A stretch of 64,000 bases of DNA, from assembly GCF_009766005.1 (NCBI RefSeq), contig NZ_LMUK01000024.1, positions 274,441 through 338,440 on the forward strand, written 5' to 3'. The position numbers and the translations under genes are program-made. Numbering within the stretch: the stretch's first letter is position 1; every line of letters starts with the position of its first letter. The notes beneath the pieces are model-generated. The model was not told the DNA's origin and did not search any database. It saw only the letters and a program-made list of their open reading frames with translations. Shown here piece after piece: positions 28,236 to 37,878 of this stretch. Source of the stretch: Bradyrhizobium sp. S69 (GTDB lineage Bacteria; Pseudomonadota; Alphaproteobacteria; Rhizobiales; Xanthobacteraceae).

Positions 28236-29142
28236 TGTACCTGCCACCGATTACCGGATCGCCATCGGTCGCGACAATTCCGCGCGCGACCAGATCTTCC
28301 AGATGGGCCAGCACGGAATAGCCCGCCGCGTTCATCAGGCGAGGATCGATGCCGATATAGATCGCGCGCACCATGGTCGGGATGTCGGATTCGCCCTTGC
28401 CGAGCCGGTGCAGGATCGAGGCCTCGCGCGCCCGGCGGTGCCGGGTCAGGAAACGCACATAGCGCGGCCCTTCGGGTATTTCCGGTCCGTGGCCGGAGAA
28501 ATACAAATCCTCCTCGCGCGCCGCCAGCCGGTCCAGCGAGGCCATGTAATCGACCATCGAGCCGTCCGGCGGTGCCACGATCGAGGTTGACCAGCCCATC
28601 ACGTGATCGCCGACGAAACTGATCTTTCGTTGCGGCCAGGCGAACGCCAGATGATTGGCGGTATGGCCCGGCGTCGCCACCGCCTGCAGCGCCCAGCCGT
28701 CGCCCTCGATGGTTTCGCCGTCGCTTACCCTGATATCGGGATTGAAGTCGCGGTCGGCGCCGGATTCCGGATTGTGCTTCTCGCTCTCGTAACGCGGCCG
28801 CGATGCCCGATGCGGACCTTCGGCATAAACGGGAGCGCCGGTCGCAGCCTTGATCCGCGCGGTGTTCGGCGAATGGTCGCGGTGGGTGTGGGTGACCAGA
28901 ATGTGCGTCACGGTCTCCCCGCGCACCGCATCGAGCAGCGCCGCCGCATGGGCCTCATCGTCCGGCCCGGGATCGATGATCGCGACCTTGCCCTTGCCCA
29001 CGATGTAACTCACCGTGCCGGTAAAGGTGAAGGGGCTCGGATTGTTGCAGAGAACCCGCCGCACGCCGGGGCGGACTTCCTCGGCCACGCCCGGCGACAG
29101 CGGAAAGTTACGATTGAACGGAATGTCGTCGTTATCGGCCAT
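28216..29142 (-). CDS. MBL-fold metallo-hydrolase
   Basis: A 308-residue metallo-beta-lactamase fold hydrolase. The metal motif THTHRDHSP (HxHxDH) is present, and further ligand His residues appear in TPGHTANHL and YFSGHGPEIPEG. The C-terminal winged-helix-like region (GKGESDIPTMVRAIYIG) resembles LACTB2-type hydrolases. The substrate is unknown. The ATG at 29142 is used; the longer frame has no support. Its final codons derive from the repeat at 28156-28235. Confidence 0.87.
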   Translation of the reverse strand: MADNDDIPFNRNFPLSPGVAEEVRPGVRRVLCNNPSPFTFTGTVSYIVGKGKVAIIDPGPDDEAHAAALLDAVRGETVTHILVTHTHRDHSPNTARIKAATGAPVYAEGPHRASRPRYESEKHNPESGADRDFNPDIRVSDGETIEGDGWALQAVATPGHTANHLAFAWPQRKISFVGDHVMGWSTSIVAPPDGSMVDYMASLDRLAAREEDLYFSGHGPEIPEGPRYVRFLTRHRRAREASILHRLGKGESDIPTMVRAIYIGIDPRLMNAAGYSVLAHLEDLVARGIVATDGDPVIGGRYKMASGQ

Positions 29143-29190
29143 GGGGTACCTGCATCTAGGTAGTGAAGCGACCGGCAAAACAAGTACGGC

Positions 29191-29292
29191 CGTCATCCCC
29201 CGCGAAGGCGGGGGATCCAGTAATCACTGACGTTCAAGGGTAACACGAGAGGCTCTGGAATACTGGATCGTCCGCCTTCGCGGACGATGACG
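29191..29292. repeat. Intergenic inverted-repeat element
   Basis: Ends CGTCATCCCCCGCGAAGGCGG and GTCCGCCTTCGCGGACGATGACG are imperfectly complementary, with the inner hairpin CCGCGAAGGCGG and the inner pair ATCCAGTA / TACTGGAT. One copy is seen here. Confidence 0.75.
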
Positions 29293-29343
29293 CCAGTACA
29301 TGGGGCCAGTACTTGGGGCCATGTCCAGAATTCCTATCGCCCC

Positions 29344-30558
29344 TTACGAAAACGCCTGAATGCCGGTGATGGCGCGGCCGAGGATCAGGGCGTGAACGTC
29401 GTGGGCGCCTTCATAGGTATTGACGGTTTCCAAATTCGCGGCGTGACGCATCACGTGGTATTCGATCTGGATGCCGTTGCCGCCGTGCATGTCGCGCGCC
29501 ATCCGCGCGATGTCGAGCGACTTGCCGCAATTGTTGCGCTTGACGATGGAGATCATCTCCGGCGCCATCTTGCCCTCGTCCATCAGGCGGCCGACGCGTA
29601 ACGAGGCCTGCAAGCCCAGTGCGATGTCGGTCTGCATGTCCGCGAGCTTTTTCTGCACCAATTGGGTCGCCGCCAGCGGACGGCCGAACTGCTTGCGATC
29701 GAGGGTGTATTGCCGGGCGCGATGCATGCAGTCTTCCGCGGCGCCCAACGCGCCCCAGGAGATGCCGTAGCGGGCACGGTTGAGGCAGCCGAACGGCCCC
29801 TTCAGGCCGGACACGTTGGGCAACAGTGCGCTCTCCGGCACCTCCACACTGTCCATCACGATCTCGCCGGTCACTGACGCGCGAAGAGAAAGCTTTCCCT
29901 CGATCTTGGGCGCCGAAAGGCCCTTCATGCCTTTTTCCAGGATAAATCCGCGGATCTGGTTGTCGTGCGCGACGGATTTCGCCCACACCACGAACACGTC
30001 GGCGATCGGCGCGTTGGATATCCACATTTTGGAACCGGACAGCCGATAACCGTCGGAGGTCTTCTCGGCCCGGGTCTTCATGCCGCCGGGATCGGAGCCG
30101 GCGTCCGGCTCGGTCAGGCCGAAACAGCCGACCCACTCGCCGGTGGCGAGCTTGGGCAAATATTTCTTGCGCTGGTTCTCATCGCCATAGGCAAAGATCG
30201 GATGCATGACCAGCGAGGACTGCACGGAATTCATCGAGCGATAGCCTGAATCGACACGCTCGATTTCGCGCGCCACCAGGCCGTAGGCGACGTAGCTTGC
30301 ATTGGCGCAGCCATATTCTTCCGGCAACGTAATGCCGATCAGGCCGAGCTCACCCATTTCGTTGAAAATTTCGCGGTCGGTCTTTTCTTCCAGATAGGCC
30401 TTGGTGATGCGCGGCAACAGCTTGTCCTGCGCATAGGCGCGCGCGGTGTCGCGGATCATGCGCTCGTCTTCGGTGAGCTGCTCATCGAGCATGAACGGAT
30501 CGTCCCACTGGAAAGCCACCGACGACGGCTTGTCCTTGGACTGAGGGCGCACACTCAT
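29344..30558 (-). CDS. gcdH: Glutaryl-CoA dehydrogenase (acyl-CoA dehydrogenase family)
   Basis: A 404-residue FAD enzyme that converts glutaryl-CoA to crotonyl-CoA and CO2 in lysine, tryptophan and benzoyl-CoA type degradation. It has [20 protein letters not shown] (FAD/substrate loop), [45 protein letters not shown] and the catalytic Glu near residue 383 in [20 protein letters not shown], all as in GcdH. The AAAGGA ribosome binding site favours the ATG at 30558. It is transcribed alone, opposite to the repeat upstream. Confidence 0.9.
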   Translation of the reverse strand: MSVRPQSKDKPSSVAFQWDDPFMLDEQLTEDERMIRDTARAYAQDKLLPRITKAYLEEKTDREIFNEMGELGLIGITLPEEYGCANASYVAYGLVAREIERVDSGYRSMNSVQSSLVMHPIFAYGDENQRKKYLPKLATGEWVGCFGLTEPDAGSDPGGMKTRAEKTSDGYRLSGSKMWISNAPIADVFVVWAKSVAHDNQIRGFILEKGMKGLSAPKIEGKLSLRASVTGEIVMDSVEVPESALLPNVSGLKGPFGCLNRARYGISWGALGAAEDCMHRARQYTLDRKQFGRPLAATQLVQKKLADMQTDIALGLQASLRVGRLMDEGKMAPEMISIVKRNNCGKSLDIARMARDMHGGNGIQIEYHVMRHAANLETVNTYEGAHDVHALILGRAITGIQAFS

Positions 30559-30689
30559 GAAACATCCTTTCGTATCATTGCCGTTCTGAATTCCTCGCCA
30601 AATTAAAGCCATACGGGCTCAAGCGCAATTGAATTGGCGCACCGTTCGAGCTACCCGGGAACGACTTGGGGCTTGGAACGACTTGGGGC

Positions 30690-31769
30690 TTAGTCTTCGA
30701 GACGCTCGTTCGAGACGATCTCGATTCCGAAACCGGACAATCCCTTGTAGTCATGCACGGAAGACGTGAGATTCCGGATCGAGGTGACACCGAGGTCACG
30801 CAGGATCTGCGCGCCGACACCGACCTCGCGCCACTGCTTGTTACGATCCGCTTCCGCCGATTTCGGCTGCCCAACCGGTTCTACCGGGACACCGGCGGCG
30901 CCGTCGCGCATATAAACCAGCACGCCACGGTTGGCCTTCTTGAAATGCTGAAGCACGGCCTGCATGCGCGCAGGACCGGTGGTAAAGAGATCTTTGACGA
31001 TATTGGGCTTGTGCAACCGGGTCAGGACATTCTTGCCATCGCCAATGCCGTTATAGACGAAGGCGGCATGCGCGATCGGATCGAATGGCGAACGATAGGC
31101 ATAGCCCTGCAACGGCCCGATCGGGCTGTCGGTGGTAAAGGTTGCGACCCGCTCGATCAGTTTCTCCCGCGCCTGGCGGTAGGCGATCATGTCGGCAATG
31201 GTGACGTGCTTGAGCTTGTGGGTGGCGGCGAACCGCGACACCTGCTCGCCCTTCATCACGGTGCCGTCATCGTTCATCAACTCGCTGATGACGCCGACCG
31301 GCGGCAGGCCGGAGAGCTTGCACAGGTCGACCGCGGCCTCGGTGTGGCCCGAGCGCAGCAACACGCCGCCGTCGCGCGCGATCAGCGGAAACACATGGCC
31401 GGGACGCGCAAAATCATTGGCGCCGGCATTCGGGTTGGCCAGCGCGCGGCAGCAGGACGCGCGTTCATCCGCCGAGATGCCGGTGCCGCCGTCGGGCTTG
31501 TAGTCGATCGATACGGTAAAAGCCGTGGTGTGATTGGATTCATTGTGCGCGACCATCGGATCGAGCCGCAGCCGCCGCGCATCGTCGGTGGTGATCGGCG
31601 CGCAGACGATGCCCGAGGTGTGTCGTATGATGAATGCCATCTTATCGGCGGTGCATAACGAGGCTGCGATGATCAAATCGCCTTCACCCTCGCGATCGTC
31701 GTCATCGGTGACGACGACGAGTTCGCCACGGGCAAAGGCTTGCAATACGTCCTGGATCGGGTCGGCCAT
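30690..31769 (-). CDS. ribB: 3,4-dihydroxy-2-butanone-4-phosphate synthase with degenerate GTP cyclohydrolase II domain
   Basis: A 359-residue two-domain protein. Residues 1-205 are DHBP synthase with acidic loop DDDDREGEGDLI, HTSGIVCAPIT and ARPGHVFPL...GHTEAAVDL, so the ribulose 5-phosphate reaction of riboflavin synthesis is likely active. The rest resembles GTP cyclohydrolase II (RVATFTTDSPIGPLQGYAYRS, GAQILRDLGVTSIRNLTS), but the three zinc-binding Cys of RibA are missing. The second activity is therefore probably lost. No FMN riboswitch leader was recognised upstream. Confidence 0.9.
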   Translation of the reverse strand: MADPIQDVLQAFARGELVVVTDDDDREGEGDLIIAASLCTADKMAFIIRHTSGIVCAPITTDDARRLRLDPMVAHNESNHTTAFTVSIDYKPDGGTGISADERASCCRALANPNAGANDFARPGHVFPLIARDGGVLLRSGHTEAAVDLCKLSGLPPVGVISELMNDDGTVMKGEQVSRFAATHKLKHVTIADMIAYRQAREKLIERVATFTTDSPIGPLQGYAYRSPFDPIAHAAFVYNGIGDGKNVLTRLHKPNIVKDLFTTGPARMQAVLQHFKKANRGVLVYMRDGAAGVPVEPVGQPKSAEADRNKQWREVGVGAQILRDLGVTSIRNLTSSVHDYKGLSGFGIEIVSNERLED

Positions 31770-31925
31770 TTAAATTCTCGCTGTTGGGAAAGGAGCATTA
31801 GCCGGACTCGGAAGCCTGCGCCAGCAGGATTACGCAAGGCAGCACGGCTCCAAAGGGGGCCGCGAGACAACCGCCCCGGACTTGGCTAATATCCATAATA
31901 ACCAATAACAAAGGAGACGCCGTTC

Positions 31926-33173
31926 ATGGCCTCGGCACCATTCGATTTCGCCCCCCTGCTTCCGGCGGGCCTGCCCGCGCCCGCGGCTAGATGGACCGGC
32001 CTTGCGAAATACAGTTTTATCGGCGGCAATAACGACCCCGACCAGCTCCCGCTCGAGGGCCTGATCGATGCGGTCAACGCCGTGCTCACGCGCGAGGGCA
32101 GGACGCTCGCCACCTACGGCCTCGCCAGCGGCCCGCAGGGCTATCGGCCCCTGCGCGAATTCATCGCCGCCAAGCTGAAACGCGACGCCAGCATCGCCTG
32201 CGCCGCCGACGACATTCTGGTGGTCTCCGGCTCGCTGCAGGCGCTCGACCTCGTCAACCAGTCGCTGCTGGCGCGCGGCGATACCGTGATCATGGAGCAA
32301 GAGACCTATCAGGGCTCGCTGAACCGGCTCACCAGGCTCGGCGTCAACGTGGTCGGCATTCCGCTCGACCAGGATGGCATGCGGATGGACGTCCTGGCAT
32401 CAGCGCTCGCCGACCTCAAAAGCCGCGGCATCACGCCGAAATACATCTACACCATCCCGACCGTGCAGAACCCGACCGGCACCATCCTGCCCGAGGCCCG
32501 CCGCGCCGAGCTTCTGAGACTGTCGCAAGCATATGGCGTGCCGGTCTTCGAGGACGATTGCTACGCCGATCTGATCTGGGACGGCCAACGGCCGCCCGCG
32601 ATCTATGCGATGAGTGAAACCAGCAACGTCATCCATATCGGCTCGTTTTCCAAATCGATCGCGCCGGCGCTACGGGTCGGCTACATCGTAGCCCCCTGGG
32701 CCATGCTGTCGCGGATGCTGGCGCTGAAGACCGACGCCGGCTCCGGCGCGCTGGAGCAGATGGTGCTCGCGGAATATTGCGCGGCGCATTTTGCCTCGCA
32801 CGTGCCAAAGCTGACGCGCGGTTTGCGCGCCAAGCTCGACACGCTGATGGAAGCCCTCAACGAGCAGTTCGGCACCTCGGCCGAATTCGACGACCCCAAA
32901 GGCGGCATCTTTCTGTGGGTCAAACTGCCCGACAATGTCGACACCCTGAAGCTTTACCAGGCCGCGCTCGCCGCCGGCGTCGCCATCAATCCGGGACCGG
33001 AATGGTCGACCAACAAGGGCTATGCCGTCAGCCGGTTGCGACTCTGCTTTGCCAGCCCGTCGCATGACCAGATCCGCGAGGGCATCGCGTTGCTGGCCGA
33101 AGTCTGCCGCAAGGAGTTCGGCGTGCCCGCCCGAAGCGCCAATGTCGAGAAACACGCCAGCACGTCCGTTTGA
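31926..33173 (+). CDS. PLP-dependent aminotransferase (fold type I, 2-aminoadipate/MocR-like catalytic domain)
   Basis: A 415-residue aminotransferase. GNNDPDQLPLEGL (N-terminal), YTIPTVQNPTGTILPEARR, FEDDCYADLIWDG and the Schiff-base Lys in HIGSFSKSIAPALRVGYIVAP are visible. The overall shape resembles LysN-type 2-aminoadipate or aromatic aminotransferases and the C-terminal half of MocR regulators, without the HTH. The substrate is unknown. Strong AAAGGAGA precedes the ATG. Closeness to glutaryl-CoA dehydrogenase would fit lysine/2-aminoadipate breakdown, a weak inference. Confidence 0.9.
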   Translation: MASAPFDFAPLLPAGLPAPAARWTGLAKYSFIGGNNDPDQLPLEGLIDAVNAVLTREGRTLATYGLASGPQGYRPLREFIAAKLKRDASIACAADDILVVSGSLQALDLVNQSLLARGDTVIMEQETYQGSLNRLTRLGVNVVGIPLDQDGMRMDVLASALADLKSRGITPKYIYTIPTVQNPTGTILPEARRAELLRLSQAYGVPVFEDDCYADLIWDGQRPPAIYAMSETSNVIHIGSFSKSIAPALRVGYIVAPWAMLSRMLALKTDAGSGALEQMVLAEYCAAHFASHVPKLTRGLRAKLDTLMEALNEQFGTSAEFDDPKGGIFLWVKLPDNVDTLKLYQAALAAGVAINPGPEWSTNKGYAVSRLRLCFASPSHDQIREGIALLAEVCRKEFGVPARSANVEKHASTSV

Positions 33174-33344
33174 GTCCGCTTTGATAGCGCTCGCGGTGAC
33201 CTCACCGCGAACGGCGCCTCGCAAGCGCGCGCATCAATCTCAAGCTGAACAGCTGTTCAGAATTTTCCTCGGTTTCTACGCGGTTCCTTGGGAACGTTGC
33301 ATGGCACGTAACGTTGGCTCCCCATACAACCGTGGAGGACATTC

Positions 33345-33518
33345 ATGAAGAAGTTTGCTTACGTTATTGCCGCGCTCGCCACCATCGCCATCGCGGCGCC
33401 GTCGATTGCAAGCGCCGAAACCATCGTGGTCAAACACGGCGGGATGCATCGCGATCACTGGCATCCGCATCACGACCGCATGGTCGTGATCCGGCATGGT
33501 CACCATCATCACGACTAA
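33345..33518 (+). CDS. Small secreted histidine-rich protein
   Basis: A 57-residue frame with a clean signal peptide (MKKFAYVIAALATIAIAAPS, cleavage near ASA). The mature peptide of about 30 residues holds 11 His, ending HHHHD, with clusters such as HRDHWHPHHD. GGAGGA lies 7 bases before the ATG, and a strong terminator follows 12 bases after the stop, so it is probably a real independent gene. His-rich periplasmic peptides often bind Ni, Cu or Zn, but no metal gene is adjacent. The function is unproven. Confidence 0.75.
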   Translation: MKKFAYVIAALATIAIAAPSIASAETIVVKHGGMHRDHWHPHHDRMVVIRHGHHHHD

Positions 33519-33530
33519 TAAGCCTTAAGC

Positions 33531-33559
33531 AAAAATGGCCCCTCGCGGGGCCATTTTTT
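33531..33559 (+). terminator. Intrinsic terminator
   Basis: A perfect 12-bp stem AAAAATGGCCCC, loop TCGC, then the complement ending in a T run. It terminates the His-rich peptide gene. The A-rich left arm makes it usable for the convergent aldo/keto reductase gene too. Confidence 0.92.
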
Positions 33560-33576
33560 AATCTGATTTTCCGGTC

Positions 33577-34395
33577 TCAATCCCAGACCGGTGAAAAACC
33601 CGGCTTCACGAACCGCTGATCTTTTGGCAGCGCCGCGATCGCCTTGCGGTCGTCATCGTCGAGCTTCACCTTCAGCGCGCCGAGATTGGCCCTTTGGCTT
33701 TCCCCGCGCGACGCTTTGGGGATCGCAGCAACACCGTCCTGGTCGAGCAGCCATTTCAGCGCCACTTGCGCGGCGCTGGCGTTGTGCTTCTTGCCGATCG
33801 CCATCAGCGTCTCGTTGCTCGCGGCACGGCCCTGCGCCAGCGGGCAATAGGCCACCAGCGGAATGGATTTTCCCGCCATATATTTGCGGATCGGCGTCTG
33901 ATCGAGCAGCACGTGATATTCGATCTGGTTGCAGGCAATCGGGGCCTTGATCTCCTCGACCGCCTGCTTGAGCAGCGCGATGTTGAAGTTGGCGACGCCG
34001 ATGGCGCGGGTGCGGCCCTCTTCCTTCAGCTTCATCAGCGTCTCGAGCACCGCCGGCAGCTTCATGTTCGGCGACGGCCAATGCACGAGATAGAGATCGA
34101 CATGATCGAGCTGCAATTTTTTCAGGCTGCTGTCGAATGCCTTGCGGATGGCGTCGGGCGCCAGATTTTCATTCCAGACCTTGGTGGTGACGTGCAGATC
34201 CTTGCGCGCGATACCGGACGCCGCGATGGCCGGACCAATGGCTTCCTCATTGGCATACATTTCCGCGGTGTCGATATGCCGATAGCCGAGACCCAGCGCG
34301 CTTTCGACCGCCGCGCGGCAGGCATCGCCTTGAAGGCGAAAGGTGCCGAGCCCGAGCCGCGGCAGGCTGATGCCCTGGGTTTGCAGAGATTCCAT
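33577..34395 (-). CDS. Aldo/keto reductase
   Basis: A 272-residue TIM-barrel NADPH oxidoreductase. Substrate/cofactor motifs: GLGTFRLQG, the catalytic Asp and Tyr in HIDTAEMYANEEAIG, Lys in VTTKVW, His in YLVHWPSP, and CNQIEYHVLLDQ. The C-terminal IPKASRGESQRANL binds NADPH. It resembles 2,5-diketo-gluconate reductase-type (DkgB) enzymes; the real aldehyde or ketone substrate is unknown. Confidence 0.92.
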   Translation of the reverse strand: MESLQTQGISLPRLGLGTFRLQGDACRAAVESALGLGYRHIDTAEMYANEEAIGPAIAASGIARKDLHVTTKVWNENLAPDAIRKAFDSSLKKLQLDHVDLYLVHWPSPNMKLPAVLETLMKLKEEGRTRAIGVANFNIALLKQAVEEIKAPIACNQIEYHVLLDQTPIRKYMAGKSIPLVAYCPLAQGRAASNETLMAIGKKHNASAAQVALKWLLDQDGVAAIPKASRGESQRANLGALKVKLDDDDRKAIAALPKDQRFVKPGFSPVWD

Positions 34396-34551
34396 GATGG
34401 CTCCTGAAGACGAAAGCGCGGGCTAAAGCTGGCGAGGCCGCTTGAGCGGCGCTTGTTGAGGGGGATAGGCGAGACCGCAGCTTCAATAGCCCGTCCGGAG
34501 GGGTCAGTCCAAATCAAGACCGCGTGGACCGGGCGGTCGGCGGCGCACGCT

Positions 34552-34977
34552 TTACCGACGCTGCCAATCGCAGATGCCGCCGGTTTTGCAGGGCCAGACC
34601 TGAATCCGCCTGTCGAACGCCTCGGCATCGAGCGGATTGCTGTGCCGCCGCGCGAGCCTCGTTCGCGCCGCGCCGCGCGGCTTCTCCGCCACTCTGGTTT
34701 TGCGAATGACGCTGCCGGAAGCGGGTTTCGGCTCGGCACGCGCCTGCGCGCCCGGACTACCGGAATCAGCCTCGATCGGAACCGCCGCAAAGGTGCTCGG
34801 CGGCCCAAGCGGCTTCGGCGACAGCACGGCCTTCGAGAGGTCAAGGTTCAAGAATTCGCTCGGCCGATATTGATTGGGCAGGTCATCGGCCGCGGCCGAA
34901 AGGCCACCCCACGCCAACAGGCCGGCGCAAACGGCGGCGGTGAAAATGTTTCTTCCGAACTCATTTTTCAGGATCAT
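34552..34977 (-). CDS. Small secreted protein of unknown function
   Basis: A 141-residue protein with a signal peptide (FTAAVCAGLLAWGGLSAAA). The mature part is rich in Pro and Ala and ends with NPLDAEAFDRRIQVWPC and a second Cys in GGICDW. The paired Cys at the end could form a disulphide. The ATG at 34977 has AGGGGA at good distance. I recall similar C-termini in Bradyrhizobium hypothetical proteins; no domain name applies. Confidence 0.65.
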   Translation of the reverse strand: MILKNEFGRNIFTAAVCAGLLAWGGLSAAADDLPNQYRPSEFLNLDLSKAVLSPKPLGPPSTFAAVPIEADSGSPGAQARAEPKPASGSVIRKTRVAEKPRGAARTRLARRHSNPLDAEAFDRRIQVWPCKTGGICDWQRR

Positions 34978-35121
34978 CTGAAATCCCCTGAACAACCAAA
35001 AAATGCAACAGCACCTGATGTAGGAAGCGGCATTGGTTAATTCCAGCGGATGTTGCCGGCAAGGTTACCCCCTCCCGACCTGACGACCCTGGAATGTCGC
35101 GATTCCGGGGTATTCGATGCC

Positions 35122-35976
35122 TCAGCCGCCGGTGGCAAAGCCCGGATAGAGCGTCATGCCGCCGTCGACAAACAGCGTCGTGCCCACGACATAGTCGGAG
35201 TTATCCGAGGCCAGCCAGACCGCCGCGCGGGCGATATCCTCAGGCTCGCCAATGCGGCCATAGGGAACCAGCTTCATCAGCTCATCGTAGGCCGCCTTGG
35301 TATTCCAGGCCTCGGTATTGATCGGGGTCCGGATCGCACCGGGCGCGATCGCATTGACCCGGATCCGCTTCAGCGCGACTTCCTGCGCCAGGCTCTCCAT
35401 CAGCAATTTGATGCCGCCCTTCGACGCCGCGTAATTGGCGTGCCCGGCCCATGGGATTTGCTGATGCACCGAACTCATGCAGATGATCTTGCCGGCGGCG
35501 CTCGATACCGAGGGCACCACGCCGCGGCGCAGAAACTCGCGGACCGCCTCGCGCGCGCATAAAAATTGCCCGGTCAAATTGACGTCCAGGACCTTGCTCC
35601 ATTGCGCCAGGGTCATCTCGTGAAACGCCGAGTCGCGCTGCAAGCCGGCATTGCTGACGAGAATGTCGATGGTGCCGAATTCCTGCTTCATCCTGGCAAA
35701 CATCGCCGCGACCTGGTCTTCCGACGAAACGTCAGCCTGGTGCGCATAGGCTTTTGAGCCGGATTTTTCGATCTCCTCAACCACGGCTCCGGCAGCGGCA
35801 TCATCGGCGACGTAATTGACGACGACATCGGCGCCGGCCTGCCCCAGCGCGATCGCGACGGCCTTGCCGATCCCGGAATTGGCGCCGGTCACCAGCGCCT
35901 TCTGGCCGGCGAGCAGCCTATGAACCGTGACCGCGGGCGCGGTCGATTGGCTTGAGGACGTGGCTGTTGAGCTCAT
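35122..35976 (-). CDS. SDR family oxidoreductase (glucose 1-dehydrogenase-like)
   Basis: A 284-residue classical SDR with an N-terminal extension. Cofactor motif TGANSGIG, DILVSNAGLQ, the catalytic Ser in ICMSSVHQQIPW and the YAASKGG pair, then VRVNAIAPGAIRTPINTE and VDGGMTLYP. It resembles Gram-positive glucose 1-dehydrogenases, but other sugars or alcohols are possible. The ATG at 35976 follows the promoter region between it and the DegP gene upstream on the same strand. Confidence 0.88.
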   Translation of the reverse strand: MSSTATSSSQSTAPAVTVHRLLAGQKALVTGANSGIGKAVAIALGQAGADVVVNYVADDAAAGAVVEEIEKSGSKAYAHQADVSSEDQVAAMFARMKQEFGTIDILVSNAGLQRDSAFHEMTLAQWSKVLDVNLTGQFLCAREAVREFLRRGVVPSVSSAAGKIICMSSVHQQIPWAGHANYAASKGGIKLLMESLAQEVALKRIRVNAIAPGAIRTPINTEAWNTKAAYDELMKLVPYGRIGEPEDIARAAVWLASDNSDYVVGTTLFVDGGMTLYPGFATGG

Positions 35977-36077
35977 TGGGACGCACCAATCCTTGAAAAC
36001 AAGGCCAGGCATCACGCCCGGCCTTGTCCTACTTTTCAGGTCCGATTCAGTTCCCGCCATTCGAGCGGAAACGCCGA

Positions 36078-37616
36078 TCAGCCCTTCGCCAGCGGAACCG
36101 CGACGAACCGTGTCGCATCCGCGGTCTTGACCCGCATCAGGACGCTGTTCTTGCCGCCCTGCTTGGCGGCATTGAGCGCCGCCCGCACGTCGCCGGCATT
36201 GGAGACCGTCTTGCCGCCGACATTGAGGATGACGTCGCCGGTCTGGAAGCCGTGCTCCGCCGCCGGCCCTTGCGGATCGACTGCGACCACCACGACGCCC
36301 TTGTCACCGGAACCGTCGACCTCACCCGCCGGCGCCAACTGGAGGCCGAGATGGGGTGTGCCCGCCAGTTCCTTCGACGGTTGGTCGCCGGCGTTGGCCT
36401 GACGGTCGTTCGGCATTTCGCCGAGCGCCAGGGTCAGCGTCTTGGCTTCACCCTTGTGCAGGACATCGAGCTTCACCGAGCTTCCGGGCGCGATCGTGCT
36501 GATGTTGCGAGCGAGATCGCGTGCATCCTTGACCTCTGCGCCGTTGACCGCGGTGATCACGTCACCCGCCTCGAGCCCGGCCTTGGCCGCCGGACTGCCG
36601 TCCTGCGGATTGTCGACCATCGCACCCCTCGCCTGCTTCATGCCGAGGCTGTCGGCGATATCAGCGGTGACCGGCTGCACCTGCACGCCGAGCCAGCCGC
36701 GCGTGACATAGCCCTTGTCCTTGAGCTGGGCGACCACGAGCTTAGCGGTGCTAGCCGGAATGTCGAAGCCGATGCCGACCGATCCGCCCGACGGCGAGAA
36801 GATCGCGGTGTTGACGCCGATGACGTTGCCGTTGGTGTCGAACGCCGGACCGCCGGAATTGCCCTTGTTGATGGGCGCGTCGATCTGGACGTAATCATCA
36901 TAGGGACCGGCGCCGATATCGCGGCCGCGGGCCGAAACGATACCGGCCGTGACCGTACCGCCGAGGCCGAACGGATTGCCGACGGCGACCACCCAATCAC
37001 CGACGCGCGGCGGGGCATCCGCGAACTTCACATAGGAGAAGTCCTTCTTGTTGCCGTCGACCTTGATCAGCGCAAGGTCGGTCTTCTTGTCGGTGCCGAT
37101 CACCTTGGCGGTATAGATCGTGCCGTCATCGGCGGTGACCTGGACCGATTGGGCGTGATCGACCACATGGTTGTTGGTCACGGCGTAGCCGTCAGGCGAG
37201 ATGAAGAAGCCCGAGCCTTCGCCGGTGATCACCTGGTGCCGCTGCGGCATGCCGCGCGTGCCGGGGAAGCCGAATTCCTTCGAAAACTGGTCAAGCGGCG
37301 AACCGGATTGATCGGAATCCATCCGCTCGTTCTCCCGCGTCACGCCGTTGTTCTCCGCATCGCCGTCAATCTTGACACGGACCGAGATCACCGCCGGCTT
37401 AACCTTGGCGACGAGGTCGCCGAAGCCGGCGTTCTGGACGGTTTCCGCTGCCTGCGCCGATGACGTCAGGGCCGGAATATTGAATGGCAGATAGCCGCTT
37501 GGGCCGATGGCGAGAACCGCCATGCTGAGGCCGGCGACCGAGGCGAGCAGCGCCAGGCGCCGCGGCTTCAGAATCTTTCGTGGTGCGGGACGGGAGGTGT
37601 TCGATTGATCGTTCAT
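36078..37616 (-). CDS. Do/DegP-family serine endoprotease
   Basis: A 512-residue periplasmic HtrA protease and chaperone. The N-terminal signal/anchor segment ends near SSAQA. The trypsin-like triad is His150 (TNNHVVDH), Asp180 (KKTDLALIK) and Ser254 (NKGNSGGPAF), followed by two PDZ domains (GYVTRGWLGVQVQPV, KGVVVVAVDPQGPAAEHGFQ). It degrades misfolded envelope proteins. The usual Do-family length supports the ATG at 37616. The operon continues to no clear partner; the SDR downstream is 101 bases away. Confidence 0.94.
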   Translation of the reverse strand: MNDQSNTSRPAPRKILKPRRLALLASVAGLSMAVLAIGPSGYLPFNIPALTSSAQAAETVQNAGFGDLVAKVKPAVISVRVKIDGDAENNGVTRENERMDSDQSGSPLDQFSKEFGFPGTRGMPQRHQVITGEGSGFFISPDGYAVTNNHVVDHAQSVQVTADDGTIYTAKVIGTDKKTDLALIKVDGNKKDFSYVKFADAPPRVGDWVVAVGNPFGLGGTVTAGIVSARGRDIGAGPYDDYVQIDAPINKGNSGGPAFDTNGNVIGVNTAIFSPSGGSVGIGFDIPASTAKLVVAQLKDKGYVTRGWLGVQVQPVTADIADSLGMKQARGAMVDNPQDGSPAAKAGLEAGDVITAVNGAEVKDARDLARNISTIAPGSSVKLDVLHKGEAKTLTLALGEMPNDRQANAGDQPSKELAGTPHLGLQLAPAGEVDGSGDKGVVVVAVDPQGPAAEHGFQTGDVILNVGGKTVSNAGDVRAALNAAKQGGKNSVLMRVKTADATRFVAVPLAKG

Positions 37617-37878
37617 GTTGCATCTCCGATGCTGAGCGCGGGACAATTCCAAGGGAGGTCCCCGAGGAATCCGTTTTGAAAATCCCTTGTGAGAATTTCT
37701 GTGCTCAACATGGCGACGTCACATTACGTGGTCCTTTTCGGCTGATTACGATTTAGCAAGAACTCTGCGACCAACCACCGCATGCCTTCGCATGAACGAT
37801 CTTTAACGGAGCATTTTTTCATCGTACAATACGCCTGGAACGTTCCTGTCGGCTCCCTGCGAACCGAGGTTCAACAAA
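37617..37878. other. Divergent promoter region of degP-like and GH16 genes
   Basis: This gap of about 260 bases is relatively AT-rich, as expected for promoters. I could not assign a specific heat-shock or envelope-stress element. Confidence 0.35.

Noticed and set aside
31770..31925. FMN riboswitch upstream of the ribB-like gene
   Set aside because: I looked for the conserved RFN-element segments (such as AGGGGCAGGGTG) and did not find them.
36024..37463. 479-codon + frame opposite the DegP gene
   Set aside because: The minus strand encodes an intact protease triad and PDZ domains; the + product is the usual antisense composition.
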